Origin: Edaphobacter lichenicola
Lineage (GTDB): Bacteria; Acidobacteriota; Terriglobia; Terriglobales; Acidobacteriaceae
Assembly: GCF_014201315.1 (NCBI RefSeq)
Contig: NZ_JACHDY010000002.1
Location: 558,001-622,000, forward strand
Reading direction: 5' to 3'
Length of the DNA: 64,000 nucleotides
The notes beneath the pieces are model-generated. The model made no database searches. It was given only the letters and a program-made list of their open reading frames with translations, and was not told where the DNA came from. Positions 24,046 to 34,816 of the stretch are shown here, piece after piece (position 1 is the first letter of the stretch; each line of letters opens with the position of its first letter). A program made the translations under genes and the position numbers.

Positions 24046-27000
24046 TTAGAAGTAGACCTTAGCGGCGAGCTGGATAACGCGCGGACCACCGGGGCCGGCG
24101 GCACCAAAGGCTGCGGTGGGCTGACCCCAGTTGGTGTCCTTTGCGATGGAGAGCGGCGTGAAAGTTCCGTTTCCGTTGTAGGTTGGCAGCGTGAGGTTTG
24201 CGTTGTAGTCGCGTGTCAGGATGTTTGGATGGTTGAGGACGTTGAAGAACTCTCCGCGGAGCTGGATTGAACGTCCTTTGCCTGACTCTCCGATGGGAAA
24301 GTTTTTGAAGATGGAGGAGTCCCAGGTAACCATGCCGCCTTGACGCAGGCTGCCGGGTGCTCCGAGGTTCGGCTGGCCGATGGTTGGCAGAATGAGATTG
24401 CCCTGGTGATCCACGCCTACAAACAGAGGGGGTGTTTTGCTGTACTGCGAGCCGCCGGTGATCTGGTTTGCAGGCGAGAAGAGCGCGTTCCGAACCGGCT
24501 GGCCGCTCATTATGTTGGCGAGGCCGGAGAGTTGGTAGCCGTCAGTAATATAGCCGAGCCAGTGAGGTCCATTGAAGCGCTGGGCGAGGCTCGGAAGATC
24601 ATAGACGTAGTTGATCGCGCCGATGTTGGGACGGTCGTAGCTGGCGACGCCGTAGCTGTATTTACGCGGATTGAAAGGATCGACGAAGCTCTCGTCGGCG
24701 CTGGAGGTGGTAAGAGTTTTGGACCAGGTGTAGACGCCACCGAAGGTGAGACCGCGGGCAAAACGCCGCTGCACGGAGACCTGTAGCGAGTTGTAGTTCG
24801 AGGTGCCGTCGAACTTGTAGTACTCCATCTGGCCGTAACCTTTATACGGAGAGAGAAAGTTCTGCGTGTAGGCGTAACGTCCACTGAAGGAATATCCGGC
24901 TGCGGCGTACTCGGGGGGAAGGTTGGGTTCGACGGCCGGAACGATGCCACCGGGAAACTGGCTTGGATCCTGTGCGGCACGGCTGAAGGTTGTGCCGTAG
25001 GGGTTGGTGTTGATGTCACGAGCTGTGACGAGGTGACGACCTTGTGTCCCTACATAAGCCACATCGAGCGTGGTTTCATGGAGGATCTCGCGCTGAATGC
25101 CAAGGCTATAGCTGTACACGGTCGGAACTTGACCGGACACGTCTGCGCCATAGATCCCGCTGAGCACACCGGAGTTTGACTGGGCAGCAGTTGGTATCTC
25201 CGGGATGGTGCTGAAGGGGACGGTCGGGGTAGTGACGAGAGCAGGGTTGCCGAAGACGGTGTTGAAGATCAGGTTGCCCTGTTCGCGATCGTGCGAGATG
25301 CCGAAGCCCCCACGCAGAACACCCTTGTTATCGCCGAAGATGTCGTAAGAGGCTCCAAGACGAGGCTCGAACATGATGCCGCGGCTGTTCCATCCGCCCT
25401 TCGGCAGCGTTCCATTGGCAGCGTAGGTTATGCCATTGAGTCGGTTGCCAGAGTTGGGAATGATGTTGCCACCGGTGTCGATCGAGACTGCCTGGGATGG
25501 ATCGTAGGCTGATGGGGTAAAGAGCGCGATCTGATTCTTAGCATCGTACTGCGGTGGGATGTAGACGAAGCGGACTCCATAGTCGAGCGTGAGGCGAGGC
25601 GAGACCTGCCAGGTGTCCTGTGCGTAAAACTCCACCTGGTTATAGCGGAAGTAACCAGTGGGGCGTGAGCTGGATTGGTCGAAGCTGGAGAACGAGCCAA
25701 GCAGGGCACTAGCAAAGGGAGATCCGCTGTTGGAGGCACTGGAGTTGAGGCAACCCAGCGAGCCTGTGCAGTTGTTACTGAAACTGAACTGGCCGTTGGA
25801 GTTGCCGTAGCTGATCTGGTCTTTGCGAGCACGCTGGTAGAAGGCGCCGAACTTTACCGTATGGCTGTGCAGGCTCCATGTCAGATTGTCATTGGCTGTG
25901 ATCGTCGTCGTTGCCTGATGCCACGGCGTCGAACCGAAGTAAGTGAATGGATAGTTCTGACCGTTGCCGCTGAAACCAAAGTCTGGAATCGAAGTTCCTC
26001 CGGAGACCGGAAACAGCAGAGGGAGGTTGATGTCGTTCGCGCCAACCGTGATGTTGCCGTTCACACCCGTGATGCTGGACCGATAGACGCTCGGCCCCAC
26101 GGTGAGTTCGTTGAGCAAAGTAGGCTTCAAGGTGCTGGTAAGATCCACCGACAGGTTCCAGCCTGGTTGCTTATCGGTGCAACCACCGGCGATCTGCAGC
26201 GACCCGAGGCACTGGATTCCGAAGGAGCCCATCGGTCCGGTCTGCGTATCCTGATTGTTGATGTAGCGAGCGAATATACGCTCGGAGGGAGAGATCTGGT
26301 AGTCTACGCGGCCGATGTACTCGGTACGGGGATGCGTTGAGGAGAGAGGATCCTGCCGGTTGTAGGTGTTGTTATTGAGAACGTTTGGCGTCGGATAGAG
26401 AGCCAGGATCTTCTGCACCTGGGCGAAACTAGCCTGCTGCGATGGCGTTAGAGCCGCCTGTGTGATCTTGTTTCCTGCAAACTGCGTTCCAGTGGCCGGG
26501 TTGAAGATCTGGATCGGGTTGCCGCTACTGTCGACGCTCTGCGAAAAGTCGCCCTGGCGTTCAAGCTGACTCGGGGTACGATACTGGTCAAGGCTTCCCG
26601 GGACGAGCTGACGGTAGAACTCGTTCGAGAAGAAGAAGAAGAGCTTGTCCTTCAGGATCGGTCCGCCGATCTGATAGCCGAAGGTGTTGTAGCGGTAAAG
26701 CTGTTTCGGCGTACCGTTGTGATCGCTGACCCAGTCGTTGGCGTTCAAGCCTTCGTTACGGTGGAAGTAGTGGGCGTTGCCGTGAAAGTCGTTGGTTCCA
26801 CCGCGCGAGGTGACTACAAACGATCCGCCGCCTGCCTTGCCGAACTCAGCCTGGTAGTTTGAGGTGAGAACCTTTACTTCGGCGATGGCGTCCGTGTTGA
26901 TGGTCACCTGGGTGCCGCCGTTGTCACCGGTATCGACGTTCGAAGCGCCATCCACCGTGAAGTCATGCTGATTCTGCCGGGTTCCATTGACGCTGTATGA

Positions 27001-27636
27001 GGTGAGACCGCCTGTCCCTGAGGCGCCGAAGGATCCAACCCCAGAGACGCCCGGAACGACGCGAATGATGTCGAGGACGTTGCGGCCGTTGAGGGCAATG
27101 TCGTTAAGCTGCTTTCCGGTAATGAGGTCTGATCTCTCGCCAGAATTTGCCTGGATTTGAAGTTGGCCAGTGTCTGCGGTCACTGTGACGCTGGTAGCTT
27201 CGGCGCCGACCCGCAAGACAAACGCACCGGCATTCAGCTTGTCGGCTGAGCTGAGGATGATGCCGTCTTTTTCAAGCGTCTCAAACCCCTTGGCCGTAAC
27301 CGTCAGATGGTAAGTGGCTCCTGGCAGGTTGGAGAGGGAGAACGTTCCGTTCTCGCTGGAGGTAACCGTGCGTGTAACTCCCAGGTTGCGTGCGGTTGCA
27401 GTCACCTTGGCGCCAGGGATGATGGCTCCCGATGTATCCTGAACGGAGCCGAGAATCGTGCCCGATGTGACCTGTGCGATTGCCGGCAGGCAGAAGGCCA
27501 GCAGGCCCAATACCATGGCAAATACAATCTTATAGAGCGATTGAACGGCCTTACCTGCAGCCGACTGGATTGGGTTGCTACCCGAACCATCATTAACGAA
27601 TCTAACAAAACTGTACGATCTTTTGAGTTGAGTCAC
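24046..27636 (-). CDS. TonB-dependent receptor, Oar-like, with carboxypeptidase-regulatory-like domain
   Basis: 1196 aa outer-membrane protein. Signal segment around residues 33-54 (FAMVLGLLAFCLPAIAQ), then a CarboxypepD_reg-like beta-sandwich (GTILGSVQDTSGAIIPGAKV ... GTFSLSNLPGATYHLTV) at about 57-140, a plug domain (GRNVLDIIRVVPGVSGV, YSVNGTRQNQHDFTVDGASN) to about residue 290, and a barrel ending in the aromatic signature VIQLAAKVYF. This architecture is expanded in Acidobacteria and serves uptake of glycans or other large ligands. GTG start with AAGGAAG seven bases upstream. It is divergent from a winged-helix/PD40 regulator 120 bases away and followed by GH30, forming a plausible carbohydrate-use locus. 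Confidence 0.93.
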   Translation of the reverse strand: MTQLKRSYSFVRFVNDGSGSNPIQSAAGKAVQSLYKIVFAMVLGLLAFCLPAIAQVTSGTILGSVQDTSGAIIPGAKVTATARNLGVTRTVTSSENGTFSLSNLPGATYHLTVTAKGFETLEKDGIILSSADKLNAGAFVLRVGAEATSVTVTADTGQLQIQANSGERSDLITGKQLNDIALNGRNVLDIIRVVPGVSGVGSFGASGTGGLTSYSVNGTRQNQHDFTVDGASNVDTGDNGGTQVTINTDAIAEVKVLTSNYQAEFGKAGGGSFVVTSRGGTNDFHGNAHYFHRNEGLNANDWVSDHNGTPKQLYRYNTFGYQIGGPILKDKLFFFFSNEFYRQLVPGSLDQYRTPSQLERQGDFSQSVDSSGNPIQIFNPATGTQFAGNKITQAALTPSQQASFAQVQKILALYPTPNVLNNNTYNRQDPLSSTHPRTEYIGRVDYQISPSERIFARYINNQDTQTGPMGSFGIQCLGSLQIAGGCTDKQPGWNLSVDLTSTLKPTLLNELTVGPSVYRSSITGVNGNITVGANDINLPLLFPVSGGTSIPDFGFSGNGQNYPFTYFGSTPWHQATTTITANDNLTWSLHSHTVKFGAFYQRARKDQISYGNSNGQFSFSNNCTGSLGCLNSSASNSGSPFASALLGSFSSFDQSSSRPTGYFRYNQVEFYAQDTWQVSPRLTLDYGVRFVYIPPQYDAKNQIALFTPSAYDPSQAVSIDTGGNIIPNSGNRLNGITYAANGTLPKGGWNSRGIMFEPRLGASYDIFGDNKGVLRGGFGISHDREQGNLIFNTVFGNPALVTTPTVPFSTIPEIPTAAQSNSGVLSGIYGADVSGQVPTVYSYSLGIQREILHETTLDVAYVGTQGRHLVTARDINTNPYGTTFSRAAQDPSQFPGGIVPAVEPNLPPEYAAAGYSFSGRYAYTQNFLSPYKGYGQMEYYKFDGTSNYNSLQVSVQRRFARGLTFGGVYTWSKTLTTSSADESFVDPFNPRKYSYGVASYDRPNIGAINYVYDLPSLAQRFNGPHWLGYITDGYQLSGLANIMSGQPVRNALFSPANQITGGSQYSKTPPLFVGVDHQGNLILPTIGQPNLGAPGSLRQGGMVTWDSSIFKNFPIGESGKGRSIQLRGEFFNVLNHPNILTRDYNANLTLPTYNGNGTFTPLSIAKDTNWGQPTAAFGAAGPGGPRVIQLAAKVYF

Positions 27637-27756
27637 TTTGGCTTCCTTTAAGACAACAATGAACGTTGCGAACCCTACGCAGGTGGCGGAGCGATGATCC
27701 TGAAGAGAGCGTGATGCTTATCTGAGGGTTTTCTGATGGGCGGTAACCATTTTTAA

Positions 27757-29955
27757 ATGAGCAATTTGAAGGAAAGCGGAATCAGGGTGGAAGAACGCCG
27801 GGCAGATTTTAGGGTGGGGGAATGGACTGTTCAGGTAGAGCTCAACTCACTGACAAGGGATGAACTAGTACGCCACATCGAGCCCAAAGTGATGAAAGTG
27901 CTGCTTACACTTTCTGCTCAGCAGGGCAGGGTCGTCTCCAAAGAGGAACTGATCTCCACAGTCTGGCCCGACACCTTTGTCGGTGACGACGTCCTCACTC
28001 GATGTATCTCCATTCTGCGGCGAATCACAGAGGATGATCCTCATACTCCCCACTTCATCCAAACGATCCCAAAAGTTGGCTACAGACTGGTAGCTCCCGT
28101 CTCTGAGCTGGCCGTGGAAGTTCACGACGACGCACCCACGATCCAAGGTTCCCCCATCCCGACTACCGAACCTGCCCCGGTTCACCCCTCCCAAGCTTCC
28201 AGTCAGCAGCGGCGCCGGATTGTTGGGTGGACCGTCGCGGCGGGGCTGATCTTTGGCTCCCTTTTTGCAATGTGGTCCTACCAAAAAAGTAGAACTAGAC
28301 TGACCGGGGCTTCCGTCTCCTTTCGGACAATCCAATTAACCTCTTACGCCGGGGAACAGATCCAACCCGCGTTCTCGCCAGACGGAAAGCAAATTGCATT
28401 CGTTTGGATCTCCGAGGACACCGCTTCTCGACGGATTTATATCAAGACCATTGGTACGGAAGAGGTAAAGCAACTCACCTCCGATACAGACGAGCAGTTC
28501 AGTCCGACCTGGTCACCGGACGGGAGGCAGATTGCTTATCTCGCGAGATCGACCGAGGGCCTCAGTCTCTCGGTTGCAAACGTCAAGTCGCTGGCGCTTC
28601 CCCGTAAACTATTAATCCCGCAACAGCCCAGCCACTGGGAGCAAGGTGCGCTTTCGTGGGCTCCCTCGGGCAAGTCGCTGATCTATCCGGACCATTCCGG
28701 TACCGCTCCAGACTCCTCTATTTTTCTGCTCGATCTGCAAACCTTCAACACCAGGTCCATCACGACGCCGCCCGCAGGTTGGGAGGGAGATCTGAATCCG
28801 GCGTATTCGCCCGACGGCAGATGGATTGCTTTTACGCGGGCAAGCGAAACCGCCGTCCGGGACATATATTTCATGTCCACGGCGACTGGCGAGTTGCACC
28901 AGCTGACGCACGATCACATGAACATCGACAGTCTCACCTGGACTGCGGATAGCTCCTCCATCATTTTCTCTTCCAACCGCGGGGGTAAGTACGGGCTTTG
29001 GAAGATCGGGCTGAAAGATAAGACACCGGAGCGTCTGCCCGTGGGCACCGAGGATGCCTATCAACCGGCGGTTGGACCGAAGCCAGGAGATCTTGCCTAC
29101 ACCCAGGGCTCCGCCATCTGGAGCATCCTGCGTCTCCAGCAAACTTCCGGCAAAGAGAGTTCGGTTCAGTCAGACGCCGTTCTGACCTCGACCCAGCAGG
29201 ACTCAGCTCCATCTCTTTCGCCTGACGGAAGCTTCTTCGCCTTCCAGTCCAGACGCTCGGGGAACCAAGAGATATGGATCGCTTCGCGAGCGGGCGACCA
29301 ACTTCGTCAACTGACTTTCATGGCCGGTCCGCTCACCGGCAGCCCTTCCTGGTCGAATCACGGCAACAAGATTCTCTTCGACTCGCGCCCTGGAGGCCAC
29401 TCGCACATCTTCTGCGTCGCCGCTGCGGGCGGACGTCCAAAGCAGCTCACCTTTGGTGATGCGAACGATATTACTCCGCGATGGTCGCACGACGATCAGT
29501 CCATTTACTTCCGCTCCAACCGCGGCGACCGATGGCAGCTCTGGCGTGTTTCGGCAGTAGGAGGGGATCCGCAACCTGTGACCACTGGAGACGGAATCGT
29601 CCCGCAGGAGTCGCCTGATGGCAAATGGCTTTATTACACGCGCGGCAACGAGGATGGCATTTGGCGGGTGCCACCGTCGGGTGGAGCGGAGACACAAATT
29701 CTGGCGCAGCCATCTGCAGCTTATTGGGGATACTGGCAGGTTACGTCCAGGGGAATCTTCTATCTGGACCGCGGTTCCTCATCCAGCGCAATTCGCATCT
29801 TCAACCCCGATACAAAGGTGACATCCTTGTACACAATGCTCAGAGAAGTGCCTCCGGTATATTCTGGCCTCGCTGTCGCACAAGCAGGAAAGGTCGTCCT
29901 AATAACCGATCAGCACGATGCCGGAAGACACATCACCCTTATCCAGGCTCAGTGA
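27757..29955 (+). CDS. Membrane one-component regulator: winged helix (OmpR/CadC-type) + TolB-like PD40 propeller
   Basis: 732 aa. Residues about 18-115 are an OmpR/PhoB-type winged helix (RHIEPKVMKVLLTLSAQQGR, SKEELISTVWPDTFVGDDVL, FIQTIPKVGYRLVAPV). A single membrane helix follows at about 156-174 (VGWTVAAGLIFGSLFAMWSY). The rest (190-720) is a six-or-more-blade propeller with PD40 repeats such as QPAFSPDGKQIAFVW, SPTWSPDGRQIAYLA, NPAYSPDGRWIAFTR and APSLSPDGSFFAFQS. Cytoplasmic DNA-binding plus periplasmic propeller makes it a CadC-like sensor. Position opposite the TonB receptor gene suggests it controls that gene and GH30; the ligand is unknown. The AT-rich 120-bp gap should hold both promoters. 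Confidence 0.9.
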   Translation: MSNLKESGIRVEERRADFRVGEWTVQVELNSLTRDELVRHIEPKVMKVLLTLSAQQGRVVSKEELISTVWPDTFVGDDVLTRCISILRRITEDDPHTPHFIQTIPKVGYRLVAPVSELAVEVHDDAPTIQGSPIPTTEPAPVHPSQASSQQRRRIVGWTVAAGLIFGSLFAMWSYQKSRTRLTGASVSFRTIQLTSYAGEQIQPAFSPDGKQIAFVWISEDTASRRIYIKTIGTEEVKQLTSDTDEQFSPTWSPDGRQIAYLARSTEGLSLSVANVKSLALPRKLLIPQQPSHWEQGALSWAPSGKSLIYPDHSGTAPDSSIFLLDLQTFNTRSITTPPAGWEGDLNPAYSPDGRWIAFTRASETAVRDIYFMSTATGELHQLTHDHMNIDSLTWTADSSSIIFSSNRGGKYGLWKIGLKDKTPERLPVGTEDAYQPAVGPKPGDLAYTQGSAIWSILRLQQTSGKESSVQSDAVLTSTQQDSAPSLSPDGSFFAFQSRRSGNQEIWIASRAGDQLRQLTFMAGPLTGSPSWSNHGNKILFDSRPGGHSHIFCVAAAGGRPKQLTFGDANDITPRWSHDDQSIYFRSNRGDRWQLWRVSAVGGDPQPVTTGDGIVPQESPDGKWLYYTRGNEDGIWRVPPSGGAETQILAQPSAAYWGYWQVTSRGIFYLDRGSSSSAIRIFNPDTKVTSLYTMLREVPPVYSGLAVAQAGKVVLITDQHDAGRHITLIQAQ

Positions 29956-30042
29956 TTGGGTTCTTGTTTCTTTGTGTGTCCTTACCAAGGAGGGTTCGAA
30001 GATCTTCCTCTCATCGTCCATCCCTCTACGACGATCATCTCG

Positions 30043-31655
30043 TCAGCCCTCCGCCTGGTTCTGGTCGACCAGGCGATCGAATGCGAGACCGCTCGCAGCC
30101 TCTCCACGACCAGTTTGCTTCTGCGCGCACAACCACGTGTACACCTGGCCCTGCGTCCAGCGCGCGCGTGCGTAGTACTGGGTGAGGCGGGCGCCAGCTC
30201 GCGGGACCTCTTCCTCGTGCAGAAAATACGTCTGAGCCGGGATGAGGTCAAGACCAGCGCGCAAAAGCGACGTGAGCGGCTGCACTTTCTGCGCCGGGTT
30301 GAAATCGCCCACCAGAATGCGCGGCATGGCTGCACGCTGCAACTGGATCTGCCGGTTGTTGTTGGGCACATGAACTGGGATAAAGGGAATCCAGTTTTCC
30401 GGCACCGAGTTCATGGCCTGGTATCGAACGGCGGCAGCCAGCGCCGGCGGCGTTCCGCTTCCGGGAATCAGCGACTGCAGGTAGTTGAAAGTTTGCTTTG
30501 CAACCTCGCTTCCGGGGCGGCTGATGCCGCTTGCCAGCGGCACCGTCTTTTCTACCCCCCACGCCATGTTGGCGACCTCATCACGAACCAGGAACACCTC
30601 TTCCTGCGGTGGGCCGTATTGTGCCGAGGCCAGGGTTGGCAGCATGAGAAGCGTCGTGTCGGCCGAGCTGCTGTCTGCGGGAGCGTTGAGGATGTTGATG
30701 GTGAACATGCTCCAGCGACCCCATGCCTCATCCACACCCTGATCGGCTGCCTGAATCCAGAGGCGCTCGCCGAAGACGTTTGTTACAGCCATGCCGCGGA
30801 CCTGGGCCAGCGAACCTGAGGGCAACGTGCACGGTACCACGAACCAGTCATTCGAGTCCACGAGAGCGAGCTCAATGAAGAGCAGCTTTGCCAGATCCGT
30901 CGTGCTGGCGTCGATGTCGCCGAAGTTGGTCGCGTGATCTTCGAATGTCCACCAGCGCGTGTTGGGCATTCCTGAAAAGGAGACAGGGATTGGAATGGTG
31001 GTGAACGGCTTGTCGGGTAGAAAGCCGGTCGTCTCAGAGCCGGGAACACTGCCCAACATCTTGATGCTTGCATCCAGATCGAGGCTGTACCAATCAAGTT
31101 GGCCTGATGAGTAGTCGTTGGCGACGTAGACTTTCTCGGTTCCGTCAGGCAGGGGAGCCGATGCCGCAAATTGATAATCGAGGTGATCGGGCACCCACGC
31201 ATCGTCTGTGGACGACGCCGGCGCGGTGAGAAATCTGCCGGCCCACGCGATGAATCGCTGTGCTCGATGTCGAGAGCGCCCTGGTCCCCGAATGCGATGC
31301 CGGCGACGCCATCGTAGGCGTGATGCACAGGATCGGTTAACAGGTATTCGAGCAGCGCGCCGCCGTCCATGGCACGGCCAGCCAGTGCCTGATAGGTCTC
31401 CCAGACCTCGGGATGAGAGCAGACTTCGACCTCTTTGCTCTGCGTGGGATCCGGCTTTGCGATCGGATAGGCCGTTGTGAAGACGGTGCGATAATCCGCC
31501 ACATCGGCAATGAGCGCGAACCACTGGCGGGCCATAACGAGACGGAGGTCCAGTGCAAGGGATTGCAGTTGGCGGTGGAACTGCACAGGGCGACGTTCGA
31601 CCTTGGCCTCCAGCGGAATTGAAGAATCAAAAAGCTGGGGAGTGCCATCCGCAGC
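30043..31655 (-). pseudogene. Conserved hypothetical protein gene, 5' truncated and frameshifted
   Basis: Two frames make one protein. Upstream part: PLEAKVERRPVQFHRQLQSL, LVMARQWFALIADVADY, HPEVWETYQALAGRAMDGGA, up to ALDIEHS. Near 31255 the frame shifts and continues RFIAWAGRFLTAPASSTDD, VYVANDYSSGQLDWYSLDLD, MPNTRWWTFEDHATNFGDID, ALVDSNDWFVVPCTLPSGSL, VTNVFGERLWIQAADQG, to QNQAEG at 30043. The NDWFVVP and RWW elements belong to a widespread bacterial family of unknown function. The 5' end is fused into the GH3 remnant near 31650, so the original start is gone. The downstream 450 codons are still open. Confidence 0.7.
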
Positions 31656-33385
31656 GCGATAGGTACCAGGCCTCGAGTATTGCCGGCACGTGTTCAGAGG
31701 CCCAGTGAATATCGAGTGGGCGGCCATTTTCAAGCACGAGCACCACCGGCTTGCCAACACCAACAGCGGCTTTCTAACATCTGCTCCTGGATTCCTGGCA
31801 GATTGAGGCTAGCTCGAGAAGCCGCTTCACCGCTCATATTCGCCGTTTCACCCATCACGGCCACGACGAGGTCAGCGTCGGCGGCCGCTGCCTTGGCCTT
31901 GGCAATCCATTCGGCGGTTTCTTGAGGAGTAGGTGGAGGTGAAGGCTTCGTACCTGTAAACTGCTCCAACATACCGGTATAGACCTTCGACGGCTGAGGC
32001 CCGGCGACAAGCGTGATTTGCGCATCGGCACCACCAGCCTATTCCTGATACCGGCAAGCACAGTAACCGGATGACTCTTGGACCCCTTTCCGAATAGACC
32101 CTCCACCGTCCATCCGCCCTCGATGTCATGGGAAGCATCTGCGAGAGGGCCAATAACGGCAACCTTTTTCAGATCCTTCGACAGGGGAAGAGTTCGGTTC
32201 TCATTGCGAAGCAGCACCATGGAACGCCCTGCCAGTTTGCGCTCGAGCGCGATACCTTCGGGTCGGTTCAGGACCGTATCGACACTAGCTTCGTCGACGT
32301 AGGGATGGTCGAAGAGTCCTAGATCAAACTTCGCCTCCAGAATCGGCAACACCATCTGGTCGATGTAGGCTTCACTTACTTTGCCCTCTTTCACTACCTT
32401 TGCAAGATTGTGTGAGTAGGTGAGACTCGCCATATCCATGTTTAGGCCCGCGGTGATCGCCTTGTAGGCCGCATCTTCGCCATCGCTCGCGTAACCATGG
32501 GTAACGAGGTTTCCGACTGCAAATGCATCCGAAAGCACAATGCCTTGGAACCCCCAATCCTTCCGGAGAACATCGGTCAGGAGCCAATGATTGCCACTCG
32601 CCGGCACGTCGTTCAGGTCCATATAGCACTCATAATTCCGCCAGCCCCAGCCTGAACCGCTGCATGAAAAGGAACCAGGTAAACATTGCGAAGCAACTCC
32701 TCCGGCACATAGGAAGAGTCATAGTCACGGCCGCCGTCGGCTGCACCGTAACCGGCAAAATGCTTTACGGTCACCAGTACGCTGTCCTGTCCAAGCTTCG
32801 AGCCTTGGAATCCGCGGACCTGTGCTTGAGCCATTGCGGAACCAAGAACTGGATCCTCTCCGGCACCTTCCACGATGCGACCCCACCGAGCGTCACGCGC
32901 AATATCGACCATCGGCGTAAAAGTCCAATCAATCCCGGCAGCGCGTGCATCCTGTGCCGCCAGATGTTGTGCCTGCTCCTCGACCGATGGATCCCACGAA
33001 GATGCCATCGCCAGCGGTACTGGAAAGACGGTTCTATATCCATGAATCACGTCAAAACCAAAGATGATTGGCATATGAAGACGCGACTTTTCGACGGCGA
33101 TATGCTGAAGGCGATTGATCTCCATGACGTCCATCTGCCAAAGAATCGAGCCTCCCCGCCTTTGGCAATCAGATCATCTGGTTTCTCTTTAGCGATGCCA
33201 GGCGCCACCAAACCGGACGACTCATTGAGTTAACGGACCTTCTCGTCGAGAGTCATTTGCTTCAGGAGAGACTCGGCCTTCTGCTTGGCCTCAGCACTGA
33301 AGGGACTTGTCTGTGCCCCGGCGGAAATGACACCAGAGAATGCGACAAAAAAAAGAGCGATTGCAGAATACCTCTTCAACATCAT
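31645..33385 (-). pseudogene. GH3 beta-glucosidase gene broken by a stop codon and at least four frameshifts
   Basis: A strong ribosome site (GGAGG) precedes ATG at 33385 and a signal peptide (MMLKRYSAIALFFVAFSGVI). After MTLDEKVR a TAA (33230-33232) interrupts; frame changes follow near 33135, 32612, 32045 and 31780. In order the frames give FICQ-like debris, RLHMPIIFGFDVIHGYRTVF, IDWTFTPMVDIARDARWGRI, VLVTVKHFAGYGAADGGRDY, DWGFQGIVLSDAFAVGNLV (nucleophile Asp), MVLLRNENRTLPLSKDLKKV, DADLVVAVMGETANMSGEAA and VVLVLENGRPLDIHWASEHV. Nearly the whole catalytic part of a bglX-type enzyme is recognisable; the C-terminal FnIII-like domain is lost at the fusion with the next remnant. Confidence 0.9.
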
Positions 33386-33444
33386 GATTTCCGTCCTCCG
33401 TTTTTGAAAATAAATCGGCTTCTCTGCTGCGATTATGTCGGGCA

Positions 33445-34593
33445 TTATGCTGCTGCCCGCTTTATGCCGTAGCGGCGGGTCAGCCACGCACGAACAGGCT
33501 CATCGAAATACTTAAGAACTAGCCATGCCAAAGCGATCACGAATGGCAGAAGCAGGAAGATATAAGTCAATAGCACGGACTTGGCTGGATGTCTCGTATG
33601 GGCGAAGTTCGCAATGATATATACGAATGGGATATGCGTGATGTAGAGAGGATAAGAGAGCCTGCCGCTGAACTTGCACAACCTCATCATGCCCGCACCA
33701 GCATCAGAGTGCGCGCCACAGATAATGATGAGCGGGAATAAGAACAGCACGCACGCAGCATCGTAGAGACCATTGAAGGAAAGCCCGCCTGCGTTGGGGA
33801 ACTTCGGCGCCTGAAAGATGACCACAAGAAGAATCGAAAGAACCAGGAGTCCAATTTTGGGACGGCGGATGCGACCCTGAATACGGTACAGCCAAAGGCC
33901 CATCACAAAAGAGACGGTCAACCGAAGGGGTGCCATCCAGATATCCGGGTATCCCCAGCCCCCATCCAGTGAGCCTTTCATATTCCCGACCCATAGGAGC
34001 AGCAGCCCGGAAACTCCGAAGATGATTCCAAGCGTGAGCGCACGCAGACGGCGAAGAATCAGAGCGTACGCGATATTTCCGAGATACTCCTGCATGAGGG
34101 ACCACGCTGGCCCATTGAGTGCCTGGCTTTCGTTCTGTCGGCCCCCAACTGGCGGAGAAGGCAACAAGAGAAGTGAGGTCACATAGGCCAGCAGTAACAT
34201 CGGCGTTGAGGTGTGGTTTATCCCCTTCCCGAAGGGATCGAGAAGATAGCCGAGAAGGCCAAAGGTTGCGCCGACCAGCACCAGCGGATGAAGCCGAATG
34301 AGCCGGATGCGAAAGAATTGGAGGGTAGACATTCGAGTCCATCGGTCATCGTAGGCATAGGCGACGACAAAACCGGAGAGCCCGAAGAAGAAATCGACTG
34401 CCAGGTAGGCGTGGTGCATCAGGCTCAGAGGAGTGTCCCAGCCGAATGAGTAGTTGAAGACGTGAAAGATAACGATCAAGATGGCCGCACTCCCTCTCAA
34501 TCCATCCAGCACTTCAAAGTGTTCTTTCCCGGTGCTGGTCCGGTCAGCTTGAACTGCGCTGCCCGTCTGCCCCAGAGTTGATACGTTGTTCAT
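33445..34593 (-). CDS. Acyltransferase 3 family membrane protein (OafA/YrhL-like)
   Basis: 382 aa with about ten hydrophobic segments. The hallmark LDGLRGSAAILIVIFHVF near residue 30 contains the conserved R and H of the family; FFFGLSGFVVAYAY, FFRIRLIRLHPLVLVG and FSGRLSYPLYITHIPFVYI are further conserved stretches. Members O-acylate sugars of surface polysaccharides, lipids or antibiotics. AGGGAG lies about 9 bases before the ATG at 34593. It starts intact although it sits between an intact GH3 gene and a broken one on the same strand. Confidence 0.9.
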   Translation of the reverse strand: MNNVSTLGQTGSAVQADRTSTGKEHFEVLDGLRGSAAILIVIFHVFNYSFGWDTPLSLMHHAYLAVDFFFGLSGFVVAYAYDDRWTRMSTLQFFRIRLIRLHPLVLVGATFGLLGYLLDPFGKGINHTSTPMLLLAYVTSLLLLPSPPVGGRQNESQALNGPAWSLMQEYLGNIAYALILRRLRALTLGIIFGVSGLLLLWVGNMKGSLDGGWGYPDIWMAPLRLTVSFVMGLWLYRIQGRIRRPKIGLLVLSILLVVIFQAPKFPNAGGLSFNGLYDAACVLFLFPLIIICGAHSDAGAGMMRLCKFSGRLSYPLYITHIPFVYIIANFAHTRHPAKSVLLTYIFLLLPFVIALAWLVLKYFDEPVRAWLTRRYGIKRAAA

Positions 34594-34816
34594 TTGCGAG
34601 GTCTCCCTTATCTTTCGAGCTTCAACTTGGCTGATAGTGACCGTTAGCGCAGGTTATCTGTTCGGCCTTGGCACCGAGAAATTGGTTTCGTCCTGACTTG
34701 GCCCGTAGGTGGCCACGCCAGTGACAGAGCAGTGCACGCGAGCATCAAAGGTGCGGAATCGATACATTGCGGTTCTCATAGGTTCATCGCCGAGTGAATT
34801 CAACGAGCGATCGATC

